From positions 370,001 to 434,000 of the forward strand of contig CM069765.1 in NCBI GenBank assembly GCA_036169595.1: a stretch of DNA of 64,000 nucleotides, given 5' to 3'. The notes below the pieces were generated by a model, which was not told where the DNA came from, did not search any database, and worked only from the letters and a program-made list of their open reading frames with translations. This document shows, one piece after another, positions 11,019 to 22,367 of the stretch. How positions within the stretch are numbered: the stretch's first letter is position 1; each line of letters opens with the position of its first letter. The position numbers and the translations under genes were made by a program. Origin of the DNA: Dictyostelium firmibasis (taxonomy: Eukaryota > Evosea > Eumycetozoa > Dictyosteliales > Dictyosteliaceae).

Positions 11019-13100
11019 TTTTTTTTTTTTTTTTTTTTGTTTTTTTTAAATTGAATATCACAGTTTTTTAGGCTGTCTCTCCTCGAGAATAGAACTCGTG
11101 TTTATTGTTTTTTTTTTTTTACAGGCTCAATTAATGTATAAAATTAATGTTTTGAGTGTGTGGCACAAAGGGGAAATAATGTGTCTTTATCTGGCTGGTA
11201 ACATTTGGTGTTAATTACAAACAGTGATATTTGATACTTGTGTTAACATTCAAACCAGCACCTTTTTGGATTGATACTTTGGGGTTGATATTTTTTTTTG
11301 ATATTTTTAGTTTGATATTTTAATTTGATAATTTTTTTAATTATTTTTCATTTTTTTTTTGATTTTTTTTCATTTTTTTTTTTTTTTTTTTTTTTTTAAA
11401 AGCCGGATTTTTTTTGCAAAATTTCCTTTATTCTAAAAAAAAAAGAGTATCAAAATGAATTTGAAAAAATGAATTGTTGATAGTTGTTTGTAATCTGTAC
11501 ACAAATGAGAAATAATGTGTCGTGTGGTTGGTGATTTTTGATGTTAATTACAAATAATGATATTTGATACGGGTGTTAACATTTGAAAGTGGCACAACGA
11601 AAATGAAAAAAAACTGCGTTTTTTTTCATTTGGTCGATATTTTTTAATTATTTATTATTATTTTTTTTTTATTTTTTTTTTAAAATAAAAAGTGATAGTT
11701 GTTTGTAATCTGTACACAAATGAGAAATAATGTGTCGTGTGGTTGGTGATTTTTGATGTTAATTACAAATAATGATATTTGATACGGGTGTTAACATTTG
11801 AAAGTGGCACAACGAAAATGAAAAAAAACTGCGTTTTTTTTCATTTGGTCGATATTTTTTAATTATTTATTATTATTTTTTTTTTATTTTTTTTTTAAAA
11901 TAAAAAGTGATAGTTGTTTGTAATCTGTACACAAATGAGAAATAATGTGTCGTGTGGTTGGTGATTTTTGATGTTAATTACAAATAATGATATTTGATAC
12001 GGGTGTTAACATTTGAAAGTGGCACAACGAAAATGAAAAAAAACTGCGTTTTTTTTCATTTGGTCGATATTTTTTAATTATTTATTATTATTTTTTTTTT
12101 ATTTTTTTTTTAAAATAAAAAGTGATAGTTGTTTGTAATCTGTACACAAATGAGAAATAATGTGTCGTGTGGTTGGTGATTTTTGATGTTAATTACAAAT
12201 AATGATATTTGATACGGGTGTTAACATTTGAAAGTGGCACAACGAAAATGAAAAAAAACTGCGTTTTTTTTCATTTGGTCGATATTTTTTAATTATTTAT
12301 TATTATTTTTTTTTTATTTTTTTTTTAAAATAAAAAGTGATAGTTGTTTGTAATCTGTACACAAATGAGAAATAATGTGTCGTGTGGTTGGTGATTTTTG
12401 ATGTTAATTACAAATAATGATATTTGATACGGGTGTTAACATTTGAAAGTGGCACAACGAAAATGAAAAAAAACTGCGTTTTTTTTCATTTGGTCGATAT
12501 TTTTTAATTATTTATTATTATTTTTTTTTTATTTTTTTTTTAAAATAAAAAGTGATAGTTGTTTGTAATCTGTACACAAATGAGAAATAATGTGTCGTGT
12601 GGTTGGTGATTTTTGATGTTAATTACAAATAATGATATTTGATACGGGTGTTAACATTTGAAAGTGGCACAACGAAAATGAAAAAAAACTGCGTTTTTTT
12701 TCATTTGGTCGATATTTTTTAATTATTTATTATTATTTTTTTTTTATTTTTTTTTTAAAATAAAAAGTGATAGTTGTTTGTAATCTGTACACAAATGAGA
12801 AATAATGTGTCGTGTGGTTGGTGATTTTTGATGTTAATTACAAATAATGATATTTGATACGGGTGTTAACATTTGAAAGTGGCACAACGAAAATGAAAAA
12901 AAACTGCGTTTTTTTTCATTTGGTCGATATTTTTTAATTATTTATTATTATTTTTTTTTTATTTTTTTTTTAAAATAAAAAGTGATAGTTGTTTGTAATC
13001 TGTACACAAATGAGAAATAATGTGTCGTGTGGTTGGTGATTTTTGATGTTAATTACAAATAATGATATTTGATACGGGTGTTAACATTTGAAAGTGGCAC
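11019..13100 (-). mobile_element. Expanded TRE5-like element with seven 215-bp units
   Basis: Same element as 10210-11008, but its tRNA-proximal end carries seven 215-bp units (11596-13100) instead of one. Flanked by CAATTGAAGC (11009-11018) and CCCAATTGAAGC (13101 onward). Its last base lies 47 bp before tRNA-Ala. No coding capacity. Being closest to the tRNA and least diverged, it is read as the latest insertion. Confidence 0.78.
11596..13100. repeat. Tandem array, 7 x 215 bp, apparently identical units
   Basis: The GTGGCAC end mark recurs at 11591, 11806, 12021, 12236, 12451, 12666, 12881 and 13096, a constant 215-bp spacing. Each unit runs AACGAAAATG, a T/A-rich middle, TAGTTGTTTGTAATCTG, then the core ending TTTGAAAGTGGCAC. 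I saw no differences among the seven units by eye. Confidence 0.95.
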
Positions 13101-13147
13101 CCCAATTGAAGCTAAATTTTAATGTTTAATTTAAAAAATCATAAATA

Positions 13148-13220
13148 GGGGATGTAGCTCAGATGGTAGAGCGCTCGCTTAGCATGCGAGAGGTAAAGGG
13201 ATCGATACCCTTCTTCTCCA
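13148..13220 (+). tRNA. tRNA-Ala (anticodon AGC)
   Basis: 73 nt, cloverleaf readable: acceptor GGGGATG with CTTCTCC (one mismatch), D arm, anticodon stem CTCGC/GCGAG with loop TTAGCAT, T loop with GGATCGATACC, discriminator A. No intron. The TRE5-like stack stops 47 bp upstream. Confidence 0.93.
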
Positions 13221-13249
13221 ATTTTTACACACCTCAATATTAGATCAAG

Positions 13250-13260
13250 GGTTCGATTCT
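13250..13260 (+). promoter_or_regulatory. External B-box-like sequence downstream of tRNA-Ala
   Basis: GGTTCGATTCT, a near-consensus pol III B box, lies 29 bp past the tRNA with no tRNA around it. Extra B boxes 3' of tRNA genes have been described for Dictyostelium. Confidence 0.6.
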
Positions 13261-13378
13261 CTTTATTGTTTACAGAAATTACCTTCATTTTTTTTAAATT
13301 GACACTAGGAAATTAGTTAGGGGGAGACTATAATAGATTGTTGATGGCAGCCCTATTATTATAATTATTATTAAAACC

Positions 13379-13690
13379 GGGGGGCTTAGCGTAGTGGTTC
13401 CACGCTGAATCACAAGCCTCCGTGGCCAAGACCTTGGGATCGAGTCTTGGTCATACCACGAAGTAACGTGGTCATAATTAAACCCTCATTATTGGAGGCT
13501 ATACGTAGTGGTTCTGCGCTGAATCACACAGTCTCCGTGGCCTTGGTTCGAGCCTTAGGTCATACCACGAAGTAACGTGGTCATAAATAACACACCTCAT
13601 AATCAACCGGAAAAAAAAGCTCGACTTCCAAAAAAAAACAACAACAAAAAAAAAAAACATGGTGATTAGAAATTCTAATCCCAATAATAT
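13379..13690 (+). repeat. Left arm of a large inverted repeat built from tRNA-headed repeats
   Basis: Contains two tRNA-like heads in plus orientation (13379-13470 and 13495-13580), each with a TTAGCGTAGTGG- or TACGTAGTGG-like A box, a B-box-like region and the ACCACGAAGTAACGTGGT hairpin. A unique segment with an ACAACAAC patch and GATTAGAAATTCTAATC follows. The reverse complement recurs at 14509-14806. An additional weak head fragment lies at 13728-13770. Confidence 0.85.
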
Positions 13691-14024
13691 TAAAAAAAAA
13701 AAAAAAAAAAAAATTATTAAAGTTTCCAGGATCGAGAATAGATTCTCGGCCAGACCACGAATAGACGAAGGTCCTACCTTATAAAAAAAAAAAAAAAATA
13801 AGGGAAATTAGATCATTGTATCTAGATTCCAACTTCTAATTTTTAAGAAAGATAGTTTGTTGATTGTCTCCGTCGGATATGATTTTTTTATTGTCTTGCA
13901 TTTTGCTATTTGTAATGTGGTTTTTATTTATAAATATTACTGTTTTTTGAAGTATGATATTGTTAAGGGGTACCTCTGAGGTTGTTTTTTTTTTTTTTCG
14001 ATTTTTTTAAAAAGTTTTTATTAT

Positions 14025-14351
14025 CTATTTACCCATCGGTTTATTGAGTATTAGTTTGACACCATTACCGTGACCTTTGATTACTTTGATGAGACCTTTT
14101 GATAATCCTCTGATGGCTTTAAGGGCTAAGGAACCATTGCGCTTCATTCTTTCAGAAACAACAGCGGTAGTGATAACTTTCGCAGTTGGCATTTCTTTTA
14201 AGAGTTTGGCTTACGTTTCTTTATCGAAGAGAATAGCATTGTTTAATTTTTCTCTTGATATACCTTTGGACTATTTCTTTCTACCGACCTTTGATGGCAG
14301 CTTTGGATGCTTGAATTTGTTTGGATTTACCTCGGTGGCTTTTGGTGGCAT
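14025..14351 (-). pseudogene. rps25: Ribosomal protein S25 (eS25) pseudogene
   Basis: Reads from ATG at 14351 to a terminal TAG at 14025, 109 codons, close to the normal eS25 length. It matches the family throughout: MPPKA start, [50 protein letters not shown]. Two in-frame stops replace the expected Trp (codon 27) and Tyr (codon 47), one codon is missing near IRGLSKG, and the last residues diverge. Dead by this evidence, but the frame is otherwise kept, so decay is recent or moderate. eS25 is a small-subunit head protein. Intronless; it sits between the arms of the inverted repeat. Confidence 0.9.
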
Positions 14352-14481
14352 TTTGTATTTTTTTTTTAATATATAGCAATAAGCTATTTATAAAATGTTT
14401 ATTTAAATGTTTTTAATGAATGTTTAGAGGGATGTTTTTAATAGAATGTTTGCATTTTGTATTATCTGTATAATAAAAGTG

Positions 14482-14508
<27 letters not shown>

Positions 14509-14518
<10 letters not shown>

Positions 14519-14806
14519 TATTGGGATTAGAATTTCTAATCACCATGTTTTTTTTTTTTTTTTTTGTTGTTGTTTTTTTTGGAAGTCGAGCTTTTTTCCG
14601 CTTGATTATGAGGTGTGTTATTTATGACCACGTTACCTCGTGGTATGACCTAAGGCTCGAACCAAGGCCACGGAGACTGTGTGATTCAGCGCAGAACCAG
14701 GGTTTAATTATGACCACGTTACTTCGTGGTATGACCAAGACCCGATCCCAAGGTCTTGACCACGGAGGCTTGTGATTCAGCGTGGAACCACTACGCTAAG
14801 CCCCGG
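14509..14806 (-). repeat. Right arm of the large inverted repeat
   Basis: Reverse complement of 13379-13690: GATTAGAATTTCTAATC, GTTGTTG patch, then two tRNA-headed units reading leftward (heads at 14614-14699 and 14713-14805). It lacks about 20 bp present between the two heads of the left arm. It ends about 60 bp past the 3' end of tRNA-Lys. Confidence 0.85.
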
Positions 14807-14825
14807 TAAAAATGAGGTTATAATG

Positions 14826-14836
14826 GGTGTCGAACC
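14826..14836 (-). promoter_or_regulatory. External B-box-like sequence downstream of tRNA-Lys
   Basis: Minus-strand GGTTCGACACC, matching the B-box consensus GGTTCGANNCC, 32 bp past the tRNA 3' end. The bases between do not complete a cloverleaf. Confidence 0.6.
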
Positions 14837-14868
14837 AGCGATCTCTGTTTTATGAATGCAAAATGTTT

Positions 14869-14941
14869 CGCCCAAAGGGGGGCTCGAACCCCCGACCACA
14901 AGGTTAAAAGCCTTGCGCTCTACCGACTGAGCTATCTGGGC
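14869..14941 (-). tRNA. tRNA-Lys (anticodon TTT)
   Basis: 73 nt: acceptor GCCCAGA paired with TTTGGGC (one G-T pair), D arm TAGCTCAGTCGGTAGAGC, anticodon stem AAGG/CCTT region with loop CTTTTAA, T arm GGGGTTCGAGCCCC, discriminator G. No intron. Confidence 0.95.
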
Positions 14942-14949
14942 TATTTTTA

Positions 14950-16440
14950 TGAGAGATGTAAATAATCGCGTCAGTCATATCTAAATATAATCGTTCTTAT
15001 CTCTTTAAAGAATATTTAAATTGTGTCCCTTGAATTATTATTTATATAACTCTTTTATATAAATATAAATTCCACAATATAATCAATAATAATAATTTAT
15101 ACTCTTTAACTGTTTATATACTTATTGTTAATTAAATGATGAATGTTTATTTTATAATTTTTATTTTGTTTTTATACTCGAATTATTTCCTAAGGAACCT
15201 ATAGGTTAGATTCTGTTGAGACCTTCTAATCAAACCTTCTCTTCAGACCTTTTGATTCTAACCTTGGACTAAACCTTAGGTGGTTTTATAGCATCATTAT
15301 TTATTCGTGTTTATTACAGAGATATAAAGAATCGCGTGAGTAATATCTAAATATAATCCCCTCTTAACTCTTGAAAGAATACTTTAATTGTGTCCCTTAA
15401 ATTATTATTTATATAACTCTATTTATATAAATATAATTTCCACAATATAATCAATAATAATAATTAAGACTCCTTATCTGTTTATATGTTTATTTTTTCC
15501 ATTCTTTGTTTATATATCTTACAATTCTTAGTTGATTGTAATGTTGACATTCTTGAGTTTATTGGTATCTGAGTTTTAATTGTTTGATCAGATAATATTT
15601 CTAAAACTTTGAATGGTCCTATGTTGGTAAAATTTTATTGCTTTGAGCTTCTTCGGCTGGTTTATTATTTTTTAATAATATTTGATCACCTTGTTTTATT
15701 ATCTTAATTGGTTTTAAAGTATTATAATAATTTTCTTGTTTAAGTTGAGCTGATTTAAATTAATTATAATTAATGTTGTTATTTGCCAAAGCTAATGTTC
15801 TGTTAATAATTGATTTTACCCTTCTGCAAAATTATCATATTTTCTAAAATTTTCTGGTATATTGTCATTCTTTAATATAATATCCATTGGAATGACTGGT
15901 TCTCGACCATAGAGCAATTAGAAAGGTGAGAATTTTGTTGAAGCCTGAATTGAAATCCTGTATGCGAGTAAACATAATTCTAAATATTGATCCCACCATA
16001 AATGATAGTCTTGTGTGAAACATTTAATCATTTGAATTATTGTTTTATTGAATCTTTCTACAAATCCATGTGTTTGTGGATGGTAAGGTGTTATGTTGGA
16101 TTTCTTATAATAGCTAAAATTTCATTTACGTTCTGAATTTCATTGTATAATTTGGTAAAATTGATACACATTCTGTATATATCTTCTTTTGGTCTTAAGA
16201 CTATGCTTGAAGCTACTGGTGAATTTGAGTTTCTTATAATTTTTAATTTCAATAATTCTTTGATATGTTCCTCTAGCCTATTTTTTTGGTGTTCAGTGTA
16301 TTTCACTGGGTATGGAACAAAATTGAAATTTGAAGTGTTTAGTTTAATGTTATGAATAGTTTTGATTGAACTTGGTTTTCTAAATTCTCTACGAATAATA
16401 GTACTATTATTTATCCTATTTCTTTATTTAATAATATAAT
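14950..16440 (-). mobile_element. Broken Ty3/gypsy-type LTR element (fossil), DGLT-A-like
   Basis: Two related direct repeats (about 14951-15135 and 15308-15495), each beginning near GAGATNTAAANAATCGCG and sharing the TTCCACAATATAATCAATAAT block, look like LTR material. Inward on the minus strand are integrase-like text (about 15600-16090) and a reverse-transcriptase-like piece (16091-16306). The element starts only about 10 bp upstream of tRNA-Lys; gypsy-like DGLT-A elements are known to target that side of tRNA genes. It is incomplete with several breaks, and the repeats have drifted apart, so it is fairly old. Exact family is inferred. Confidence 0.65.
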
Positions 16441-17064
16441 CATTTTGTAATAATACAATTATCCCATTACGTTGTCAAAAAGATAAATTCAGTTGTATTA
16501 TCACAGAGTATATTACTGGTAACATAGCTTCTTCGTTTCTTTACATAACAAAAAATGATATTGAAAAAAAAAATAAACCCTTGACATCGTAATGTGTTAA
16601 CTACAGATGATTATATTACGGTATCAAAGGTTAAATTCTGCTTTAATATCACATTGGCGACATCTTGGCCAACTTTCGCTAAAGTATTTTTTTCCCCAAA
16701 CTAATTTTTTATAAAAAAAAAAAAAATTTTAAATTAAATTAAAATAAAATAAATTAAAATTAAATAAATTAAAATAAATAAATTTAAACAAATATATAAA
16801 TTTAAAATAAACCAAATTGGAATAAATCTAAAAAAATTAAAACAACTGAAATAAATCAAAATAAAATAAATTTAGAATTAAATAAATAAAATAAAAAATT
16901 TTAAATAAATAAAAAAAAAAAAAAAAAAAAAAAATAATAAAAAAAGGAATTAATATTACTAATAATAATAACACCGCAACTATAGAAGATATATTCAATT
17001 TTCTGGAAACATGTTATAAAATAGGATAAACAATAATACTTTAAACTAAGGTATTAAAACCTAG

Positions 17065-17097
<33 letters not shown>

Positions 17098-17243
17098 AAT
17101 ATTTATAAATAACTATCTCAAAAGATAATGTAATGTACGAAAGCACTAATAATAAATATAGAAATTTATTAATTGAAAATTATAAAACTATTCTTTTTAG
17201 TTGATTGAATAATTTTCTATCTTATTTTTTTAGTTAAATGATT
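16441..17243. other. AT-rich intergenic region with a short diverged direct repeat
   Basis: Between the LTR fossil and the DIS3 stop codon. It contains two related ~40-bp stretches (about 16464-16503 and 16616-16655: ATTACG-T-TCAAA-G-TAAATTC-G-TTTAATATCAC). An extremely A/T-rich run follows (16710-16940), then a (TA)n tract at about 17065-17092. No coding stretch recognised. Confidence 0.5.
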
Positions 17244-20200
17244 TTATTTTTTTAATTTTTTATTCGTAGTTTTTATATTTTCAGAGGTCTGCTTTCTAAC
17301 CTTAGTGGATTTATTTGAAGAGGATGAAGATGAGGAGGAAGATTTATTGGTATTATTTTCTTGATTTAAAATATCATCTAAATTATTACTATCGACATCA
17401 TCAGATGGCACAAATGAAATATTTGGATTTATACAATTGATTTTTAATTTTTGATCATGAGCTTTACTATCATCAACATAGATTTCAACGGTAACTTTAT
17501 CGAACACTCTAAATGTGTGAATACCATTGCTAAGTGTTTGATCTTCATGATTGTAGTTATAGACATTTGTTGTTGAACCTGTATTACCATTTGGATCTGA
17601 AACATAAACAGTGCCTTCAAAACCATAACGTGGTACCAATACAACGAAAGCATTTGCCTTTACACGAATAACATAGGCTTCCTCAACAGATTTACGACCT
17701 TTGAAGAAGATTAATGTATGAAGTTGAGTTGAACCTCTACCAGCGTATTGAGCCATTTTATGACGGAAATTATTATTCTCTGTGAGGTTAGAGATTGTTT
17801 TATTCTCTAGGTTCAAAGAGACCGATTGAATACCAATTGCTGATGCCAATAAACGATGAACTATAATATCTGGATAACGACGAATAGGTGAGGTGAAATG
17901 AGTGTAGATATCAGTTGCTAAACCATAATGATTAAAGTCTTCGTATGGTAATGAACCCGAAGAGAAATATTGAGCAGGGGACATACAACGTGTTGTCATA
18001 ATACGACAGAGAGTATTAAAGTATGCATCATCCTTATCGACACATGCATCTAATGATTCAGCCAATTCTTTGCTTGTTGTAGTTGAGAATTTGTAACCTT
18101 TATTCTCGACTAACTTTGTCAAGAGATCAAAAGATGATTTCTTTGGTGTTGGATGACGACGTAACATTGCACAACCAGGGAAATGTTTATAGATTTTTTT
18201 AGCTACCCAAATATTTGCCAACAACATAAACTCTTCAATCATTGCATTGGTTTCACGAAGTTGATAGATTTCAACATCAGATGGGTCACCGCCCAATTCT
18301 TCAGTTTTAAATTTAACTTGTGGTGAAGCCAAATAGAGAGCACCCCTGTCGAAACGTTGCTTTCTTAATACTTTTGCCAATGCATTTAGATTTCTTAGAT
18401 TTACAGAGATTTGATCTTGTTGAGATTTATCATCAATTTTAATTTGTGCTTGTTCGTAGGTTAGTGAAGCACAGGAACGAATGATACTCTTGGTGTATTC
18501 AACTGCTAAGATTTCACCAGTTTGATGATTAATCTTCCAAATACAAGAGAAAGCGAAACGATCAACATTTGACATTAGAGAACAAAGATTACCTGATAGT
18601 TCACCTGGTAACATATCGATTCTTCTGTCGACTAGATATACAGAGGTACTACGATTAGCAGCTTCTTCGTCCATAGCAGAACCCTCTTGAACGAAATGTG
18701 ATACATCAGCAATATGAACACCAACTTCCATAATACCCTTACCAAGATCTTTTATGTGTAAAGCATCATCAATATCTGTACAACCAGGTGGATCTACACT
18801 GAAAATACACTCCTTTCTAAGATCTTTACGGCCGACCATATCGGCACTACTAACACGATCCATAATATCTGGAGGTGGTAAACATTTCATAATGGCTGCA
18901 CCAAATGGATGATGTGGTATATCGAATTGTAACAACAACACTTGACTCTCTGTTTCTTTATCACCCAATGGTCCTAAATCCTTTACGAAATGACCACTTG
19001 GATATTTAGAATTCTTATCCCATTGATCGATTGCCACAACGATACGTTTACCAATTAAATTACTAACTTGACGACTTTTAATTCTAATCTTTGGTATACG
19101 TTTATCAATTGGCATAAAATAGAGGAAATGTAAACCTGTACTTGTTTTTGTTGATGATATGTCTTGTTTAAATTCTACTGCGCCACAATATGGTTTCCAA
19201 TTACGTTTAATGATACCAACTACTTTACCAGTTGGTTGTTTCTTTGAAATCAATGAATCTTTAGCTATTGAGTCATCATCTTGTTCAACACCATCATTCT
19301 CTAACATGATTATTGTTGATGGTGTATTCCATTTAGATTGATCAAATAATTCAACAGCTACAATATCACCATCGACTGCTCTATTTATATTTTCAATACC
19401 TTGAATTAATATATCCTTTTCCATATCTCTATTAGATACTGTTGCCTCTCTATAATTTGTAATACTAGTTCTAAATATACCTTGAATTAATTTACCATTC
19501 TTTAATTCATCTGTTAACATTGACATTGGTTTATGCTCTTGATATTGGAATCTCTTTGATTCATCATTATCTTGTTCATTACTATCATCATTTGGATCTG
19601 ATAATTTATCAACTAATGATGGATTTTTATCTGATAATTCAAATACTAAATCTTGAACTATTTTAAAATTAAATTAACAAAATAAAAATAAAAATTAATA
19701 TATATTAAACATATTTATATATATTTATATATATTAGTAACTTACTAGTTTGACAATCCAAACCTAATGATTTTGCTTTTTTTAAATTATCTTTATCATT
19801 TGTAATTAATAAAATTTTAATTGAATATTTATGAAGATGAGATTTATACCATTGTGTTGCTATACGAATTGCACGATCATTTCTATCATTTGGTGTTTCA
19901 CCACTCTCTCTGGTGATTGATGTAAATGTACTATATTCATTAGAGTAAACATAAAATTTTCTAGAGGAATCTTTAATTACATCACGTATACGATTAAAGA
20001 TTGCACGATTTTGTGATTTAACTTCTTCCAACACTGTCGATAGTATTATACAATTCTTTATGGCTGGATCTTCCAAGAGATCAATTTGATGTAATATAAC
20101 ATTGGTATCAAGTATTAAGATTTTATTGTCTTCAATTGTATTAATATCATTCGATAATAATGCTCTATCTTCAACAGTTGTCCTTCTCTCCAATTTCATT

Positions 20201-20319
20201 CTACATTCTTTACAACTATCATGTCCACATGGTATATCATCTCTTAAATAAATTTCATTTACAACTTTCAAAACTGTTCCTTTTTTAGTTGTTCTATAAT
20301 AACATTTATTGGATTGCAT
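17244..20319 (-). CDS. dis3: DIS3/RRP44, catalytic subunit of the RNA exosome
   Basis: Two exons (19746-20319, 17244-19657; donor GTAAGT, acceptor TAG) give 995 residues, the usual DIS3 size. Order: N-terminal Cys motif (CGHDSCKEC, residues 32-40), PIN endonuclease domain (ILDTNVILHQID; NDRNDRAIR; LLITNDKDN), cold-shock/OB folds, and RNB exonuclease domain with DPPGCTDIDDAL at 480-491 (Asp480, 486, 488 and 489 bind catalytic metals). HFTSPIRRYPDIIVHRLL and a C-terminal S1 region with a Ser/Lys-rich tail follow. DIS3 degrades RNA 3' to 5' and cuts internally, acting in nucleus and cytoplasm in rRNA maturation and RNA surveillance. All expected PIN and RNB acidic residues seem to be present. 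The extreme C-terminus is low complexity. Confidence 0.95.
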
Positions 20320-20628
20320 TTATTTATTTATTTATCTATTTATTTATTTATTTATTTATTTATTTATGTATTTATTTATTTATTTATTTAATAAATATTC
20401 AAAAATAAAAAATAAAATCAAATTATATGAAAAAAAAATAAAATAAAATAATAAAAAATAAAATAACCCCTTAATGAAAAAAAAAAAAAAAAAAAACGAA
20501 AAAAATGTCATCGTTTTTTCAAATTTTTTTTTTATTTTTTTTATTCATTTCTCATTTTTATACTATTTACAATTTTATTTTATTTTTTTATTTACAAATA
20601 AAGTTTTAAAACTTTTTAAAAAACCAAT
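20320..20628. other. Upstream region of DIS3 with a (TTTA)n tract
   Basis: The DIS3 start codon is preceded by about 70 bp of imperfect TTTA/TAAA repeat (20320-20392). Mixed A and T runs follow toward the neighbouring small gene. No other signal. Confidence 0.5.
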
Positions 20629-20680
20629 TTATTTCTTTTTTTTTTTTCGTTTCTTATTTTCATTTTTCTTTTCGATTTTC

Positions 20681-20711
<31 letters not shown>

Positions 20712-20928
20712 AATTCTGAATATTTTGAGCTATTGCACTTTCTAAATCTTCTATAGTATTGTTTATTAAAAAACTATTATATTCACCTAAAACTTGTGAA
20801 ATATTTATTGATACAATCTCGTTTACATTTATCTCTTTTTTGAAAAGTTTACTTTTTTTTAAAAACGAAATTGTGGTTGTTAATTCGAATGAATCGTTTT
20901 CGTTTTCGATATTACAAATTGGTGTCAT
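20629..20928 (-). CDS. Small hypothetical protein with Lys-rich tail
   Basis: Single open frame of 99 residues from ATG at 20928. The first 75 residues have normal complexity: TTTISFLKKSKLFKKEINVN, EIVSINISQVLGEYNSF, IEDLESAIAQNIQNYY. The rest is a Lys run from an A tract, which may be read-through into untranslated sequence or an unrecognised splice site before the A run. Mixed beta/helix character; no family recognised. It lies upstream of DIS3 in the same orientation but with its own leader. Confidence 0.5.
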
Positions 20929-20967
20929 TTTTATAATGGATTATTTAATTTTATATTTATTTTTTTA

Positions 20968-20999
<32 letters not shown>

Positions 21000-21445
21000 A
21001 GGAATTTATTTTATTTTTATTTTAAAATTTATTATTTTTATGTATATATATGTATATTTTTTTTTTATTAATTTATTTTTGTTTAAATAACAAATTGATA
21101 AAAAAAAAAAAAAAAAAAAAAAATGGGTTGGAAATTATTAAAATTAAAAAAAAATTTAATAATAATTGGTTATACAATAAATGTGGTACCACTATAATAT
21201 TTTAATGTATTGATGTAGTGAACAACAACTAAAACAAAATTAAAAAAAAAATAGAAATCTCAGTTTGTTTATATGGATGGTATTAAAATAATAATTTTTT
21301 TTTTTTTTTTTGCTTTTAAATTTTTTTTTTTTGTATAGTATTATTTTTTTTTTTTTTTATTTTATTATTTTTTTTTATTTTTTTTTTTTTTTGAACAACT
21401 ACAATAATAATTGCCTAATAGTGTAAATGTGTGTTTTTGAGTGGG

Positions 21446-21510
<65 letters not shown>
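21446..21510 (+). repeat. (TTG)n microsatellite, about 21 copies, noncoding
   Basis: Uninterrupted TTG repeat followed by imperfect GTGGTGGTG. Equivalent tracts in genes encode Gln/Asn runs, but no open frame surrounds this one. Confidence 0.95.
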
Positions 21511-21511
<1 letters not shown>

Positions 21512-21982
21512 GGTAGTGGTGGTGGTGTGTGTTTAAGGTAATTTGAAGGGTAGATTATTAGAAATTAGTTTTAATAGTGTTTAAAATTGAAAAAAATAGA
21601 AAAATGGAATAATTTGATTTTTTAACCACATTATTTTTTTATTTATTTCATAAATTTTTATTTTCTACTTTCAAAAAAGTGAGATTTAAATCCTATGTTA
21701 TTGGGAAAAATTTTTAATTATGATAATATTAACAATTTTGTTTACTATCAATGTTTTAAATACAATTTTTTTTTTTCTTTTTTTTGTGAGCCAATGGGTA
21801 TTATTAAGTCCCACAATGTTTTTACCTTTTAAGGATATACTAAAAAAAAAAAAAACTCACAACCCCTAAAAATATCAAGTAATACAAAGAAACAAAAAAA
21901 AAAAAAAAAAAAAAAAAAAATAGTAATTTTATTATTGTTTTGGTTATTATTTTAATTAGTGTGTTGGGTGGGTGTATGAAAA

Positions 21983-22140
<158 letters not shown>

Positions 22141-22367
22141 TTGTAATATATAACAACTAAAAAAAAAAAAAAAAAACATTCCAAACTTTCTTTTTTTCCT
22201 TTTTTTTTAAATCTATCATATGATAAATAAATAAATATATTTTTATTTTTTTGTGTGAATGTGTGTGTTTATATGTAAAACTACATTAATTTTCATTTAT
22301 ATATATTGGGTGTTAAAATCCAATTTGATATTTGAAGGTTCTAGAAGATTATTATACCAGAAATAAT

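Noticed and set aside
11596-13100. CRISPR-like or satellite array
   Set aside because: Units are 215 bp without short spacers and lie inside a bounded retroelement.
14077-14376. 99-residue open frame on the plus strand
   Set aside because: Antisense shadow of the rps25 pseudogene, whose family match is on the minus strand.
14446-14775. 109-residue frame, and its mirror at 13499-13684
   Set aside because: Chance frames through the inverted-repeat arms of tRNA-headed elements; the shared residues come from repeat identity.
14826-14868. A fifth tRNA beside tRNA-Lys
   Set aside because: Only a T-arm/B-box part can be matched; no acceptor or D arm forms.
21123-21197. Short peptide frame starting MGWKLLKLKK
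   Set aside because: 24 codons only, with no supported splice partner.
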